Of a DNA stretch of 64,000 nt, positions 16,971-24,819 are shown piece by piece. How positions within the stretch are numbered: the stretch's first letter is position 1; every line of letters begins with the position of its first letter. Below the pieces are notes generated by a model. It worked only from the letters and a program-made list of their open reading frames with translations. It ran no database searches and was not told where the DNA came from. Location: contig JAEYXR010000052.1 of the NCBI GenBank assembly GCA_023431215.1, forward strand, positions 12,282 through 76,281. The letters are read 5' to 3'. A program made the translations under genes and the position numbers. The DNA is from Bacillota bacterium (GTDB taxonomy: Bacteria > Bacillota > Clostridia > Oscillospirales > Ruminococcaceae).

Positions 16971-17996
16971 TTGAAAAAGTCAGATTTTTACTTTGATCTT
17001 CCTCAGGAGCTGATTGCTCAGGACCCATTGCCTCAAAGAGATCATTCCAGGCTGATGTGCCTGAATAAGAGGGATGGCAGTATTGAGCATAAGCACTTTT
17101 ATGATATTACCCAAGAATTGCAGGCAGGCGATGTACTAATTTTAAATAATTCGCGTGTGCTGCCTTCGCGGTTGTTGGGGCAAAAGGAAGGCACAGGTGG
17201 TGCTGTCGAACTGCTGTTGCTGGAGCAAAAAGAGCTGAATCTGTGGGAAACTTTGACAAAACCCGGCAGAAAGGCAAAACCAGGCGCGCGCTTTGTGTTT
17301 GGAGACGGTCTTTTAATTGGTGAAATTGTAGAGTGTCTGCCGGATGGAAACAGGTTGGTACGGTTTAGTTATGAGGGAGACTTCTTTTCTGTTCTGGACA
17401 AGGTCGGACAGATGCCGCTGCCTCATTATATTACCCATGAGCTTAAAGACAAAGAACGTTACCAGACAGTGTATTCCAAAGAGGTGGGCAGTGCAGCCGC
17501 GCCTACGGCAGGTCTCCATTTTACGCCGGATTTACTACAAACCTTAGCAAATAAAGGCGTTAAGGTAGGATATGTGACGCTACATGTGGGGTTGGGAACT
17601 TTCAGACCTGTAAAGGTAGATAACATTACAGAGCATCATATGCACTCGGAGCATTATTTTGTGCCGGAAGAGACAGCACAGATGGTGACAAAAGCAAAAA
17701 AGGAGGGGCGGAGAGTCATTGGTGTGGGCACTACATCCTGCCGCACTTTGGAATCAGCTTTTAAAAACGGAGAACTTCCTGCCTGCTCAGGGTATACCGA
17801 TATTTTTATTTATCCTGGGTATCAGTTTCAATGTATCGATGCGCTGATTACAAATTTTCATTTGCCGGAGAGCACTTTGATTATGCTGGTAAGTGCTCTG
17901 GCTGGTTATGAATATACGATGCATGCGTATGCTGTTGCCATTCAAGAAAAATATCGCTTTTACAGCTTAGGTGATGCGATGTTTATTCACGCATAG
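16971..17996 (+). CDS. queA: S-adenosylmethionine:tRNA ribosyltransferase-isomerase
   Basis: Adds the epoxyqueuosine ribosyl group to tRNA. The 341-residue protein shows '[26 protein letters not shown]', '[18 protein letters not shown]', '[18 protein letters not shown]', '[15 protein letters not shown]' and '[19 protein letters not shown]'. The start looks like TTG 16971, since family members begin with this sequence; the nearest ribosome site (GGAG, 16950) is far away, so translation may be weak. It is paired with tgt in the queuosine pathway. Confidence 0.95.
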   Translation: MKKSDFYFDLPQELIAQDPLPQRDHSRLMCLNKRDGSIEHKHFYDITQELQAGDVLILNNSRVLPSRLLGQKEGTGGAVELLLLEQKELNLWETLTKPGRKAKPGARFVFGDGLLIGEIVECLPDGNRLVRFSYEGDFFSVLDKVGQMPLPHYITHELKDKERYQTVYSKEVGSAAAPTAGLHFTPDLLQTLANKGVKVGYVTLHVGLGTFRPVKVDNITEHHMHSEHYFVPEETAQMVTKAKKEGRRVIGVGTTSCRTLESAFKNGELPACSGYTDIFIYPGYQFQCIDALITNFHLPESTLIMLVSALAGYEYTMHAYAVAIQEKYRFYSLGDAMFIHA

Positions 17997-18026
17997 TTTT
18001 TTATTACCGATAAGGAGTATCTATCA

Positions 18027-19157
18027 ATGTATGAATTGTTAAAAAATGAGGGGCAAGCCCGCCGTGGTACTTTTACCACCGTACATGGCATTGTGCAAAC
18101 ACCGGCATTTATGAATGTGGGAACCTCTGCAGCCATAAAGGGCGGCATCTCCTCTCTGGACTTAAAAGAACTAAAATGTCAGGTGGAGCTTTGCAACACC
18201 TATCATTTACATGTCCGTCCCGGCGATGATGTTGTCCGTGATATGGGCGGCTTGCATCAATTTATGAACTGGGACAGGCCTATTTTGACAGACAGCGGCG
18301 GCTTTCAGGTGTTTTCTTTGGCCTCTCTTCGCACCATAAAAGAAGAAGGTGTTACTTTCAGCTCCCATATTGACGGAAAGCGTATTTTTATGGGTCCCGA
18401 GGAAAGCATGCGTATTCAATCAAATCTGGCATCCACCATTGCTATGGCCTTTGATGAATGCATTGAGAATCCTGCTCCGCGTGATTATGTAGAGCAATCC
18501 GTCGCCCGTACTACCAGATGGCTTAGACGCTGCAAAGCAGAAATGGAGCGCCTGAACAGTAAGCCAGATACCATTAATCCACATCAAATGTTGTTTGGCA
18601 TTAACCAAGGTGGTACCTACGACGACATTCGTGCTCGTCATATGCAGGAGATAGCAGAGTTTGATTTAGACGGATATGCCATTGGGGGCTTGGCAGTGGG
18701 GGAGACGGCTGACGAAATGTACCGTATCATTGAAGCAGTAGAACCTTTTGCACCAAAAAACAAGCCCCGTTACCTCATGGGGGTGGGGACACCGGTAAAC
18801 ATCATTGAAAGCGTATGGCGCGGTGTTGATTTATTTGACTGTGTTATGCCCAGCCGAAATGCCCGCCACGGACATCTTTTTACTTGGAGCGGTATTATCA
18901 ATATTCAAAACAACAAATATCAGCGTGACAATGCTCCCATTGATGCTGCATGCGACTGTCCTGTTTGCAAAAACCATAGCCGTGCTTATGTACGCCATCT
19001 GCTGCGCGCAGGAGAGATGTTGGGTATGCGATTGGCGGTAATGCACAACCTATATTTCTATAATACCTTAATGGAAAAAATCCGTGCACACCTTGACGAA
19101 GGTACCTTTGAGCAGTTTAGAAACGAAATGGTTCCTATATTGGGAAAAAGAATTTAA
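18027..19157 (+). CDS. tgt: Queuine/preQ1 tRNA-guanine transglycosylase
   Basis: Exchanges guanine 34 for preQ1. The 376-residue protein has the nucleophile region 'ILTDSGGFQVFSLASLR', 'GINQGGTYDDIRARH', 'YAIGGLAVGE', 'LFDCVMPSRNARHGHLFT' and the zinc site 'CDCPVCKNHSRAYVRHLLRA'. ATG 18027 follows AAGGAG. It lies directly after queA. Confidence 0.96.
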   Translation: MYELLKNEGQARRGTFTTVHGIVQTPAFMNVGTSAAIKGGISSLDLKELKCQVELCNTYHLHVRPGDDVVRDMGGLHQFMNWDRPILTDSGGFQVFSLASLRTIKEEGVTFSSHIDGKRIFMGPEESMRIQSNLASTIAMAFDECIENPAPRDYVEQSVARTTRWLRRCKAEMERLNSKPDTINPHQMLFGINQGGTYDDIRARHMQEIAEFDLDGYAIGGLAVGETADEMYRIIEAVEPFAPKNKPRYLMGVGTPVNIIESVWRGVDLFDCVMPSRNARHGHLFTWSGIINIQNNKYQRDNAPIDAACDCPVCKNHSRAYVRHLLRAGEMLGMRLAVMHNLYFYNTLMEKIRAHLDEGTFEQFRNEMVPILGKRI

Positions 19158-19186
19158 GTAATTCAAAATTTAAGTATATGGATTAC

Positions 19187-19216
19187 TTGCAACCTATGGA
19201 CAAGTCATGGTATAAT
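19187..19216 (+). promoter_or_regulatory. Promoter for yajC
   Basis: TTGCAA (19187-19192) and TATAAT (19211-19216) with 18-base spacing lie in the tgt-yajC gap. Confidence 0.65.
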
Positions 19217-19265
19217 TTTCATTGTATCTCAAAGTACTTAAAATATGAGATGGAGGCTATTTTGT

Positions 19266-19592
19266 ATGAACCTAGCATTTTTAACCGCTGACGCAGGCGC
19301 AGCTGCCAGCACCTTCAGTATGTTCCTTTCCTTGGGCCTGATTGTCGTTGTCTTCTACTTCTTTATTCTCAGACCACAACAAAAGCGTGAGAAAGCTGCA
19401 CAAAAGATGCGTTCTTCCGTTGAGGTTGGCGATGACATCATCACCATCGGCGGTATTGTCGGCACTGTTGTTAGCATTAAGGAAGATACTCTGGTGATTG
19501 AGACCAGCGGTGACCGCAACAAGATGAGAATTGCTCGCTGGGCTGTTCAACAGAACACCACCCCCAAGAGCGACGTTCCCGCTGCCAAATAA
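19266..19592 (+). CDS. yajC: Preprotein translocase subunit YajC
   Basis: A 108-residue single-span membrane protein associated with SecDF. It has an N-terminal helix 'SMFLSLGLIVVVFYFFILRPQQKREK' and the beta-rich 'VEVGDDIITIGGIVGTVVSIKEDTLVIET' tail typical of YajC. The start is ATG 19266, nine bases after TGGAGG; an ATG at 19245 would overlap that site. No secD or secF follows; instead the SCIFF genes do. Confidence 0.92.
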   Translation: MNLAFLTADAGAAASTFSMFLSLGLIVVVFYFFILRPQQKREKAAQKMRSSVEVGDDIITIGGIVGTVVSIKEDTLVIETSGDRNKMRIARWAVQQNTTPKSDVPAAK

Positions 19593-19677
19593 GAGTGGTA
19601 ACTCTTTGGCTCGGACACATATTGGAGCCCTTCCATGAATATACTGGAATTACAGATCAAATGGGAGGGCTACCCTT

Positions 19678-20103
19678 ATGAAAAAATCACAATCGAGAAG
19701 AGCTCAGCCGCAAGCCGGTTCCGGGAGTATTCTCAAACAGTATAAGGTCGTCGGCATTTCCTGCGTGGTAGGCATTGTTGTGATTTTTTGCGTGCTGCTT
19801 CTTTGTGCTGCCGTTATGTCCGCCGTAGATGTCCCACATAGTGCGGTGGTGCCAATGTCGGTACTTGCTGTAGTAACCGGGTGTTTGGTTTCCGGTTTTC
19901 TTTGCGCGCAAATTCACAAGAGCACAGGGCTGGTTTTCGGTCTTTTATGCGGTACGGTTATATTTCTTCTTGCTTTTGCTGCCGAGTTGTTGGTAGTAGG
20001 CAACGAGGTTGGTGTGCTGGCACTCTATAAATATGTTATTTATGCCGCAAGTGGTATGATTGGCGGTGTGTTGGGTGTAAATAAACGACGCAAAGTACGC
20101 TGA
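19678..20103 (+). CDS. TIGR04086 family membrane protein
   Basis: A 141-residue protein with a basic N-terminus and four predicted membrane helices, ending 'YAASGMIGGVLGVNKRRKVR'. This size, topology and position between yajC and the SCIFF precursor fit the TIGR04086 family of Clostridia. Its function is unknown; the association with SCIFF loci is by neighbourhood. It has a good GGGAGG ribosome site. Confidence 0.75.
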   Translation: MKKSQSRRAQPQAGSGSILKQYKVVGISCVVGIVVIFCVLLLCAAVMSAVDVPHSAVVPMSVLAVVTGCLVSGFLCAQIHKSTGLVFGLLCGTVIFLLAFAAELLVVGNEVGVLALYKYVIYAASGMIGGVLGVNKRRKVR

Positions 20104-20108
20104 ATTGG

Positions 20109-20137
20109 TTGAATTTTATAATAAGCTGTGATATACT
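20109..20137 (+). promoter_or_regulatory. Promoter of the SCIFF precursor gene
   Basis: TTGAAT (20109-20114) and TATACT (20132-20137) are spaced by 17 bases, with an extended -10 TG at 20129-20130. It gives the small peptide gene its own strong start signal. Confidence 0.78.
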
Positions 20138-20172
20138 TACTACGTTAACAAGACATTGGGAGGATCTATAGA

Positions 20173-20316
20173 ATGAAACACGTAAAAACTCTGAATAAGG
20201 CTAATCTGAAAGAAACTGCTGCTAAGGGCGGTTGCGGTGAGTGCCAGGCTTCTTGCCAGTCTGCTTGCAAGACTTCTTGCACTGTTGCTAATCAGAAATG
20301 CGAAAATAACAAATAA
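20173..20316 (+). CDS. scfA: SCIFF ranthipeptide precursor (six Cys in forty-five)
   Basis: A 47-residue peptide with a leader part 'MKHVKTLNKANLKETAAKGG' and six cysteines at residues 21, 24, 28, 32, 36 and 43. Length, Cys count, and the radical-SAM maturase directly downstream define it as SCIFF, a near-universal Clostridia ribosomally made and modified peptide. The maturase links Cys sulfur to side chains, giving thioethers. The ribosome site GGGAGGA sits nine bases before ATG 20173. The role of the mature peptide is not established in general; quorum-sensing-like roles have been proposed for ranthipeptides. Confidence 0.95.
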   Translation: MKHVKTLNKANLKETAAKGGCGECQASCQSACKTSCTVANQKCENNK

Positions 20317-20329
20317 AAAGCGGAAAATA

Positions 20330-20357
20330 AAGGGACGTAACTGTCCCTTATTTTTTT
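20330..20357 (+). terminator. Short terminator between SCIFF precursor and maturase
   Basis: AAGGGAC (20330-20336) pairs with GTCCCTT (20343-20349) and runs into ATTTTTTTG. A seven-pair stem is short, so it likely lets some transcripts through, giving more peptide than maturase. Confidence 0.7.
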
Positions 20358-20382
20358 GGAAAGATTAAGGTGAAATACTGCG

Positions 20383-21801
20383 ATGATACACGCATACAAA
20401 CTAAATGGCTATAACATTATTTTGGATGTACATAGCGGCGGCGTCCATGTTGTGGACGAACTGTTTTATGATCTAGCAACAGCTCTTACTCCACCTTTGG
20501 CAGAAGAATGTCCTGCTGCTGTGTTGGATGAGCTTTGTACCAAGCATAACCGTGCAGAATTAGAAGAATGCTATTCTGAGATTCTTGACCTTTATCGTCA
20601 GGGGTCTTTGTTTAGTGTGGATGACTATGAAAAATTTAATAAGCAGATGACAGTATCACCAGTTAAGGCAATGTGTTTGCATATTTCTCATGACTGCAAT
20701 TTGCGCTGTGAGTATTGCTTTGCCGGCACCGGAGATTATTGCACCGGCCGTAAAAATATGCCCTCCGAAGTGGGCAAGCTGGCAATAGACTATTTGATTG
20801 CAAAGTCGGAAAACCGACGCAACCTTGAGGTAGATTTCTTTGGAGGCGAACCGCTGCTTAACTTTGAGGTCGTCAAAGAAGTAGTGGAATATGCCCGTAG
20901 CCTGGAAAAAGCCCATAATAAAAACTTCCGTTTTACCATTACTACCAATGGTGTATTACTGGATGATAAAAAAATTGAATTTATCAATAAGGAAATGTCC
21001 AATGTGGTACTGTCTATTGACGGACGCAAGGAAGTGAATGACCGTGTACGCACACGTGTGGACAAATCCGGCTGCTACGAGTCTATTATGCCCAAGTTTC
21101 AAAAATTGGTGGACGCCAGGGGGGATGGGCAGTACTATGTTCGCGGCACCTTTACCAAGTATAATCTTGATTTCGCCAACGATGTCATCCACCTTAACGA
21201 GTGTGGATTTGACCAGATATCTGTGGAGCCGGTGGTTGCAGATCCTAAATATGCCTATGCTCTGACAGAAGCTGATATGCCGGCTGTGGGTGCCGAATAT
21301 GAGAGATTGGCACAGTATATGATAGAACGAAAGAAACAGCACAATGGCTTTAATTTCTTTCACTTTATGATTGATTTAGATCAGGGGCCCTGTGCCATCA
21401 AACGTTTGCGTGGCTGTGGTGCGGGCAACGAGTACGTCGCCATTACACCTGATGGTGAAGTTTATCCTTGCCACCAGTTTGTAGGGAATCCTGAATGGAA
21501 GATGGGCGATGTATACACTCAGTCTATCGATATGGAGCTGAAAGAAAAGTTTGCAGCCTCTACTGTATATGGCAAAGAAGAATGTCGCAGCTGCTGGGCT
21601 AAGTTTTACTGCAGCGGCGGATGTAATGCCAACAACAATACCTATCGTGGGGACATCTTAAAACCACACACACTTTCCTGTGAACTGGAAAAGAAACGTG
21701 TAGAATGTGCCATTATGCTAAAGGCTGCTATGATGGATGACGGCAGTTTTACTGAGCAGGTATCTCCTTGTAATAACTGTGAAGAAGTTTGTGCTCACTA
21801 A
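20383..21801 (+). CDS. scfB: SCIFF radical-SAM/SPASM maturase
   Basis: A 472-residue radical-SAM enzyme that installs thioether links in SCIFF. The N-terminal 90 residues match the peptide-binding (RRE-like) region of such maturases. The 4Fe-4S motif C-x3-C-x2-C is at residues 105, 109 and 112 ('SHDCNLRCEYCFAG'), followed by 'DFFGGEPLLNFE'. A Cys-rich SPASM region ('GPCAIKRLRGCGAG', 'VYPCHQFVG', 'CRSCWAKFYCSGGCNANN', then 'CNNCEEVCAH') holds auxiliary clusters. AAGGTGA precedes ATG 20383. Confidence 0.95.
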   Translation: MIHAYKLNGYNIILDVHSGGVHVVDELFYDLATALTPPLAEECPAAVLDELCTKHNRAELEECYSEILDLYRQGSLFSVDDYEKFNKQMTVSPVKAMCLHISHDCNLRCEYCFAGTGDYCTGRKNMPSEVGKLAIDYLIAKSENRRNLEVDFFGGEPLLNFEVVKEVVEYARSLEKAHNKNFRFTITTNGVLLDDKKIEFINKEMSNVVLSIDGRKEVNDRVRTRVDKSGCYESIMPKFQKLVDARGDGQYYVRGTFTKYNLDFANDVIHLNECGFDQISVEPVVADPKYAYALTEADMPAVGAEYERLAQYMIERKKQHNGFNFFHFMIDLDQGPCAIKRLRGCGAGNEYVAITPDGEVYPCHQFVGNPEWKMGDVYTQSIDMELKEKFAASTVYGKEECRSCWAKFYCSGGCNANNNTYRGDILKPHTLSCELEKKRVECAIMLKAAMMDDGSFTEQVSPCNNCEEVCAH

Positions 21802-21856
21802 AAATACTTGTTTAAAAATATAACTAAAGTGAAGGATATAAGAAGGAGGCTTTTTC

Positions 21857-22666
21857 ATGGATTTTCAGGTTAAGTTTAGTGCCATTGGTGCGGGCAATAT
21901 GGCAACTGCCATTATAGACGGTGTGCTGCATGCCGGGTTTCTTTCTCCTTCACAAATGGGGTTTTATGACCACAGCCCCGAAAAACAGGATGCCATGACA
22001 ATAAAAGGGCTGACTTTTTTTCAAAATGTTGAGAAATTATGCAGCAATAGTCGTTATATCATGCTTTCTGTTAAACCTCAGGTTGCTGAAAGTGTTCTGA
22101 TACAGATGAAAGGCCACCTTACAAAGGATCATGTAATTATCTCCATTGCTGCAGGAATCAGCGAGCACTTTATTAAAGATATTTTGGGTGAAGAAACAAA
22201 GCTGGTTTTGGTTATGCCCAATACGCCATTGATGGTAGGGGAGGGGGCTACTGCAATAAGTTGCTGCCAGCCTACCACTTTGCAGGAATTTGAGTTTGTA
22301 AAGCAAATTTTTTCTGCTGCAGGAATGGTTCGTGAGGTTCCCAGCAGCAAGCTCAACGAAATTATCCCCGTAAATGGCAGCTCACCGGCTTTTATCTATT
22401 TATTTGCAAAGTGTTTTTGTGAATATGCAAATGAACAGGGAATAGACCCCAAAACAGCAAATGATCTTTTCTGCCAGGCGTTAATTGGCTCGGCTCATAT
22501 GATGCTGAAGAGTGGCAAAACGCATCAAGAGCTTATTGATATGGTAACCTCTCCAAAGGGCACCACGTTAATGGGCTTAGAGGCACTGGAAAAAGGCAAT
22601 TTTAAAAATGTAATTGAAGAATGTTGTAAAGCTACAATACAACGTGCCTACGAGTTGGGTCGATAA
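21857..22666 (+). CDS. proC: Pyrroline-5-carboxylate reductase
   Basis: Last step of proline synthesis. The 269-residue protein has the Rossmann 'SAIGAGNMATAIIDGVL', 'MLSVKPQV', 'IISIAAGIS', 'LVMPNTPLMVGEGATAIS' and the C-terminal 'VNGSSPAFIYLFAKCF...DMVTSPKGTTLMGLEAL' signature. ATG 21857 follows GAAGGAGG. A strong terminator follows. Confidence 0.95.
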   Translation: MDFQVKFSAIGAGNMATAIIDGVLHAGFLSPSQMGFYDHSPEKQDAMTIKGLTFFQNVEKLCSNSRYIMLSVKPQVAESVLIQMKGHLTKDHVIISIAAGISEHFIKDILGEETKLVLVMPNTPLMVGEGATAISCCQPTTLQEFEFVKQIFSAAGMVREVPSSKLNEIIPVNGSSPAFIYLFAKCFCEYANEQGIDPKTANDLFCQALIGSAHMMLKSGKTHQELIDMVTSPKGTTLMGLEALEKGNFKNVIEECCKATIQRAYELGR

Positions 22667-22694
22667 TTTTCTCTTGGACAACTTGTACTAACCG

Positions 22695-22745
22695 AAAGCC
22701 CCCATGCATACTCTATAATGAGAGCGTGGGGGCTTTATATTTTTA
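22695..22745 (+). terminator. Intrinsic terminator after proC
   Basis: AAAGCCCCCATGC (22695-22707) pairs with GCGTGGGGGCTTT (22724-22736) with one wobble, followed by a T-rich tail. Confidence 0.85.
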
Positions 22746-22789
22746 TTTAAATGATAAGTCGCCACCACCAAAAATAAGGCGGTGAAAAA

Positions 22790-23398
22790 ATGGCATCATT
22801 AACCAGAAGAAGTACACGCTCGGTGGCTAGGCCCATGCGTTTCTTAAAAGCTCGTAAAGGTACTTTGCTTTTCATTTCTCTCTTCATTTTTGGTGTTACG
22901 TTTGGTAGTATCTATGCTGCACAAAGCACCAATACTACACTGCTTCACTCGGTCATTCTTAACGGCCTTAGTGTACAAAAAACGCAAAGCTTAAAGCTTC
23001 TTTTCTTTAAATCGGCAGCACAAACATTGGGCCTTTTAATTTATTTATACTTTTGCAGTAACTGCAGCAAAGGAAAACCACTTATATTTTGTGTTCCATT
23101 CTTTTTTGGATTATCTACTGGTGCAGTGGTTACTGTTATTATGGCCCAGGGGGCATGGTCAGCTATGCCGTATTTGATGATATGTATACTGATACCAAAG
23201 TTTATTTTAGCAATTATTTTAATTTCTGCATGTAACAATGCTGTCAAAATCAGCAATCAGCTGTTTCAAAACGGTGATGGCAGACAATCGATAATTGGTT
23301 CCTGTGTCCATATGGGACTATACGCAGGCGCTTTCTTACTGTTTTCTGCGGCTCAAGCAGCTATTCTTCTTCTGTTTGGTCACCTTTTACCTTTTTAG
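22790..23398 (+). CDS. SpoIIM-like (DUF95) membrane protein
   Basis: A 202-residue protein with a basic N-terminus, then about five membrane helices. The first helix is followed by 'FGVTFGSIYAAQS' and the second part has 'FFFGLSTGAVVTV', 'SAMPYLMICILIPKFI' and an end like SpoIIM, the engulfment protein that anchors SpoIID and SpoIIP. In Bacillus, spoIIM lies near xerD, as the neighbour does here. I rate the family call as likely but not certain. Its 3' end overlaps the 3' end of the convergent xer gene by 38 bases. Confidence 0.6.
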   Translation: MASLTRRSTRSVARPMRFLKARKGTLLFISLFIFGVTFGSIYAAQSTNTTLLHSVILNGLSVQKTQSLKLLFFKSAAQTLGLLIYLYFCSNCSKGKPLIFCVPFFFGLSTGAVVTVIMAQGAWSAMPYLMICILIPKFILAIILISACNNAVKISNQLFQNGDGRQSIIGSCVHMGLYAGAFLLFSAAQAAILLLFGHLLPF

Positions 23399-24392
23399 CA
23401 TCCTGCACCTTTGGCGGCTTTAAATTTGAAAGGGGAGAGTGGCGCATAGCATCCTCAACCTGTCGGTTGGCCACATGCGTATAGATTTCGGTAGTACCCA
23501 AATTCACATGTCCCAAAATTTCTTTTAATACACGAATATCCACTCCGCCGTGCTGATACATTAAGGTTGCAGCTGTGTGGCGCAGCTTATGTGGAGAATA
23601 TCCACGCCCTCCAAGTCCCGCAAGCCTGAGATTTTCTTCTACAATTTGCTCAACTCGGCGTGGTGACAGAGGGGTTCCACGTGATGAAACAAAGAAAAAC
23701 TGCTTATATGGTTCTTTTTTGGGCTGCACACGAACTTTTAAATACGCATCCTTGGCTTGAATACATGCTTCATTTAAAAAAATGATTCGCTCTTTATTTC
23801 CTTTGCCCAATAAACACAAAGCATTATTTTCACGAAAGCTTTCAAGCTTAATACCACAAAGTTCTGATAGCCGCATTCCACCGTTCAATAAAAATGTGAT
23901 AATACAATAATCACGAGCCTGTTGTTTACCGCTTATGGTATTCAACAGGTTTAGGCTTTCTTCTAAGGAAAGGTATTTCGGTAAACTTTTTTTCTTATTG
24001 GGAGTTTCCAAACTGTCCATAGGATTTTCTTTTAGATACGTTGTTTTGGTGAAAAGATATTTATAAAAACTTCGCAGGCTGGATGTTTTTCTGGCTCTGG
24101 TAGATGCGTTGTTGCCGTTTACAGACTGCACATAGCTTAAAAAAGCATACGCATCCGAAACGGATACCCGAAGAATCATTTCATCTGAAATATCCTCAAT
24201 AGAAATTTCCTCAAGTAGCGGTGTTTCCATTGGTAATCCCAGACGTGAGGCTTTTAAAAACCTTAAGAAGTATCTTAAATCAATATAATATGCTTCAACG
24301 GTACGCTCAGATCGTCCTTTAATAGTTAGCATGTAAAAGAGAAAGTCTTTTACCAGTTTAGGGCAAGGGTATTGATTAATCATAATTGCCAT
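23361..24392 (-). CDS. Xer-type tyrosine recombinase (chromosomal)
   Basis: A 343-residue site-specific recombinase with a SAM-like N-terminal core-binding domain (about 10-135) and a catalytic domain. The catalytic set is visible: Arg in 'LNGGMRLSELCGI', Lys in 'LLGKGNKERIIFL', H-x-x-R in 'SPHKLRHTAATL', a second His in 'ILGHVNLGTTEIYTH' and the following Tyr of that motif. It is longer than classical XerC or XerD (about 300). It starts at ATG 24392 after AAGGAG. It lies outside the prophage repeats, 125 bp from the dif-like site at 24518-24545, so it is most likely the host enzyme used by the prophage. Confidence 0.88.
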   Translation of the reverse strand: MAIMINQYPCPKLVKDFLFYMLTIKGRSERTVEAYYIDLRYFLRFLKASRLGLPMETPLLEEISIEDISDEMILRVSVSDAYAFLSYVQSVNGNNASTRARKTSSLRSFYKYLFTKTTYLKENPMDSLETPNKKKSLPKYLSLEESLNLLNTISGKQQARDYCIITFLLNGGMRLSELCGIKLESFRENNALCLLGKGNKERIIFLNEACIQAKDAYLKVRVQPKKEPYKQFFFVSSRGTPLSPRRVEQIVEENLRLAGLGGRGYSPHKLRHTAATLMYQHGGVDIRVLKEILGHVNLGTTEIYTHVANRQVEDAMRHSPLSNLKPPKVQDAKKVKGDQTEEE

Positions 24393-24517
24393 ATAGAATG
24401 TCTCCTTAAGTAAATATGTAATATAATGGATAATAGAAAATATAGATAATGAGATAATAGAGTATAACCTTAAAACATATTAATTATTATAGTAATTATA
24501 ATACAGGCATCCCCCAT

Positions 24518-24562
24518 ATTTCATTAAATTTGTATTTAGCGAAATAGCTTATAAAAATTATA
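24518..24562. repeat. Left attachment site (attL) with dif-like 11-6-11 structure
   Basis: Left arm ATTTCATTAAA (24518-24528), centre TTTGTA (24529-24534), right arm TTTAGCGAAAT (24535-24545). The right arm read backwards matches the left arm at 9 of 11 positions, giving the 11-6-11 form of dif sites. The direct repeat shared with the other prophage end begins exactly at the centre (24529-24546, 18 bp identical). After three mismatches another 13 bp match (24550-24562). Confidence 0.8.
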
Positions 24563-24790
24563 TCATACTTGCCCATCGTCTACAATAGATATTTGTAATT
24601 TTATCTGCTTTGGTTGTGAAGAAATGTATGATAAGCAATCATATATATTGCCCGTAAACCACACATTATATGGCGAACCACACCATACATTATATTGTTT
24701 ATCATTATCAACTGGAAATCCTAGGCTATCACAAAGATAGTCCACTTTTTTCCCTATATCCATCAATACAGATAATAATAAAGCATCCAT
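24563..24790 (-). CDS. Prophage hypothetical protein, 75 residues
   Basis: I do not recognise this protein. It has a helical N-terminus (about residues 1-24), then a Trp, Cys and Tyr-containing segment with a repeated 'YNVW' (residues about 33 and 41), and a short beta-like end. It starts at ATG 24790 with only a weak ribosome site, 29 bases after rep. Its stop codon is one base past the extended attL match, so it is the last gene of the leftward operon and reads toward xer. It could be a replication or recombination accessory; nothing proves this. Confidence 0.55.
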   Translation of the reverse strand: MDALLLSVLMDIGKKVDYLCDSLGFPVDNDKQYNVWCGSPYNVWFTGNIYDCLSYISSQPKQIKLQISIVDDGQV

Positions 24791-24819
24791 TTTAATACCG
24801 CCAATTTCGTTAAATTACG

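Noticed and set aside
23361..24392. Treating the Xer recombinase as the prophage's own integrase
   Set aside because: It lies outside the 18-bp repeats and beside a SpoIIM-like gene, as chromosomal xer genes do. A phage-borne integrase should be within the repeats.
24518..24545. Claim that this is the canonical Bacillus-type dif
   Set aside because: The arms do not closely match the Bacillus dif sequence I know; only the 11-6-11 form and the position near xer support a dif-like role.
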